DNA of 64,000 bases from positions 1-64,000 of the forward strand of contig JAIDCC010000101.1 in the NCBI GenBank assembly GCA_029056055.1. Reading direction: 5' to 3'. The translations under genes and the position numbers were made by a program. Position 1 is the first letter of the stretch. Each line of letters begins with the position of its first letter. A model generated the notes under the pieces. That model was not told the origin of the DNA, made no database searches, and saw only the letters and a program-made list of their open reading frames with translations. This DNA comes from Duncaniella sp. (GTDB lineage: Bacteria > Bacteroidota > Bacteroidia > Bacteroidales > Muribaculaceae). Positions 63,316 through 64,000 of the stretch are shown here, piece after piece.

Positions 63316-64000
63316 ATGGATACACTCAAGACACGCTGCCTGATTATCGGGTCGGGACCCGCAGGCTATACGTCGGCGATTTATGCCTCGCGCGCAAATC
63401 TTCATCCTCTCGTAGTCGAAGGCTATCAGCCCGGCGGCCAACTCACCATCACCACCGAGGTAGAGAACTTCCCCGGTTATCCCGAAGGTATCACGGGCAC
63501 AGAGATTATGGAAGACTTTCGCAAGCAAGCCATACGTTTCGGCGCAGATATCCGCGAGGGATTTGTGAAGGAAGTAGACTTCACGAAGCGTCCGTTTGTG
63601 GCTGTCACCGACCAAGACCAAACCATCGAGGCAGATGCTATAATCATCTCGACAGGAGCGTCGGCACGCTATCTCGGTCTGCCCGACGAGGAGAAATATC
63701 GCGGACTGGGCGTCTCGGCCTGCGCAACCTGCGACGGATTTTTCTATCGTAAGAAGAAAGTTGCCGTGGTAGGCGGCGGCGACACCGCGTGCGAAGAGGC
63801 TCTCTATCTGAGCAACATCGCTGCGGAGGTCTACCTTATTGTCCGCAAACCTTTCCTCCGTGCCTCAAAAGTGATGCAGAAGCGCGTTATGGAAAAGGAA
63901 AACATCAAAGTGCTGTTCTCGACCGAGACTGAAGGTCTTTACGGCGAAGGACAGGTGGAAGGCGCACACCTCGTAGAGTTCAGAGGCGACGACCGCGAAC
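63316..64000 (+). CDS. trxB: thioredoxin-disulfide reductase, 5' part
   Basis: The first 228 residues of thioredoxin reductase, cut by the window end. The FAD-binding IIGSGPAGYTSAIYASRA lies at 10-27, GGQLTITTEVENFPGYP at 40-56, the redox pair CATC at 136-139, and the NADPH-binding VVGGGDTACEEA from about 153. It passes electrons from NADPH to thioredoxin. It lies 57 bases after the LolA-like gene, with no promoter consensus between, so it may be in the ftsK unit. Confidence 0.95.
   Translation, partial: MDTLKTRCLIIGSGPAGYTSAIYASRANLHPLVVEGYQPGGQLTITTEVENFPGYPEGITGTEIMEDFRKQAIRFGADIREGFVKEVDFTKRPFVAVTDQDQTIEADAIIISTGASARYLGLPDEEKYRGLGVSACATCDGFFYRKKKVAVVGGGDTACEEALYLSNIAAEVYLIVRKPFLRASKVMQKRVMEKENIKVLFSTETEGLYGEGQVEGAHLVEFRGDDRE

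Overview
The window looks like a housekeeping stretch of a Bacteroidales chromosome, most likely Muribaculaceae or a close relative. This rests on Bacteroidota-type promoters (-33 TTG/TTTG, 20-nt spacer, -7 TAnnTTTG), weak Shine-Dalgarno signals, and Bacteroidota gene sets such as coaBC-DUF4835-recN, folP-cdaA, DUF4286-ruvC and the PG_1098/THUMP-like methyltransferase. Two TonB-receptor-like outer membrane proteins fit the same picture. The family-level placement is inference. I see no rRNA, tRNA, CRISPR array, prophage or intact transposase.

Layout. 1-4192 (+): three dTDP-rhamnose genes (rfbC cut by the window edge, then rfbD and rfbB), tsaB and a methyltransferase. 4204-6615 (-): a large outer membrane beta-barrel protein. 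6828-12047 (+): rlmD, a TsaC/Sua5-type threonylcarbamoyl-AMP synthase, a polyprenyl glycosylphosphotransferase and a ClC channel with CBS domains. 12048-12444: an inverted-repeat element, then the dnaN promoter and a structured leader. 12445-19021 (+): dnaN, an exonuclease, coaBC, DUF4835, recN and an rlmB-type methyltransferase. 19223-25637 (-): pyrK, pyrD, two lipoproteins, a SUI1-family factor and an AddA/RecB-like helicase-nuclease. 25906-33198 (+): an ECF sigma factor, a probable membrane partner, a CpxP/Spy-like periplasmic protein and a giant alpha-2-macroglobulin-like protein. 33199-33615: a candidate small RNA or attenuated leader, then alaS and a tiny HEXXH membrane protein.

36750-41517 (-): a secreted Ig-like protein and, in a separate unit, a ToxR-like transmembrane regulator followed by an outer membrane receptor. 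41518-43351 is a gene-free island of duplications, REP-like palindromes and a 48-bp tandem repeat. 43465-44214 (+): a family 2 glycosyltransferase. 44340-49284 (-): one long run with the polyprenyl synthetase, tatD, an NlpC/P60 peptidase, cstA, DUF4286 and ruvC. 49395-55593 (-): rnr, gyrB, cdaA and folP. 55594-58026: an AT-rich region with an HTH regulator and several strong hairpins. It is followed by rpmH and flavodoxin (-), then ftsK, a LolA-like protein and the start of trxB (+).

The gene content is mostly conserved core functions: replication and repair, translation, nucleotide and cofactor synthesis, and the envelope. I did not find a clearly new multi-gene system. The best leads are non-coding: an inverted-repeat family sharing ends and cores at three loci, a candidate sRNA or attenuator before alaS, a nested-hairpin dnaN leader, and the repeat island at 41.6-42.8 kb. 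The best protein leads are the ToxR-like regulator with its receptor, and the sigma-CpxP-macroglobulin cluster.
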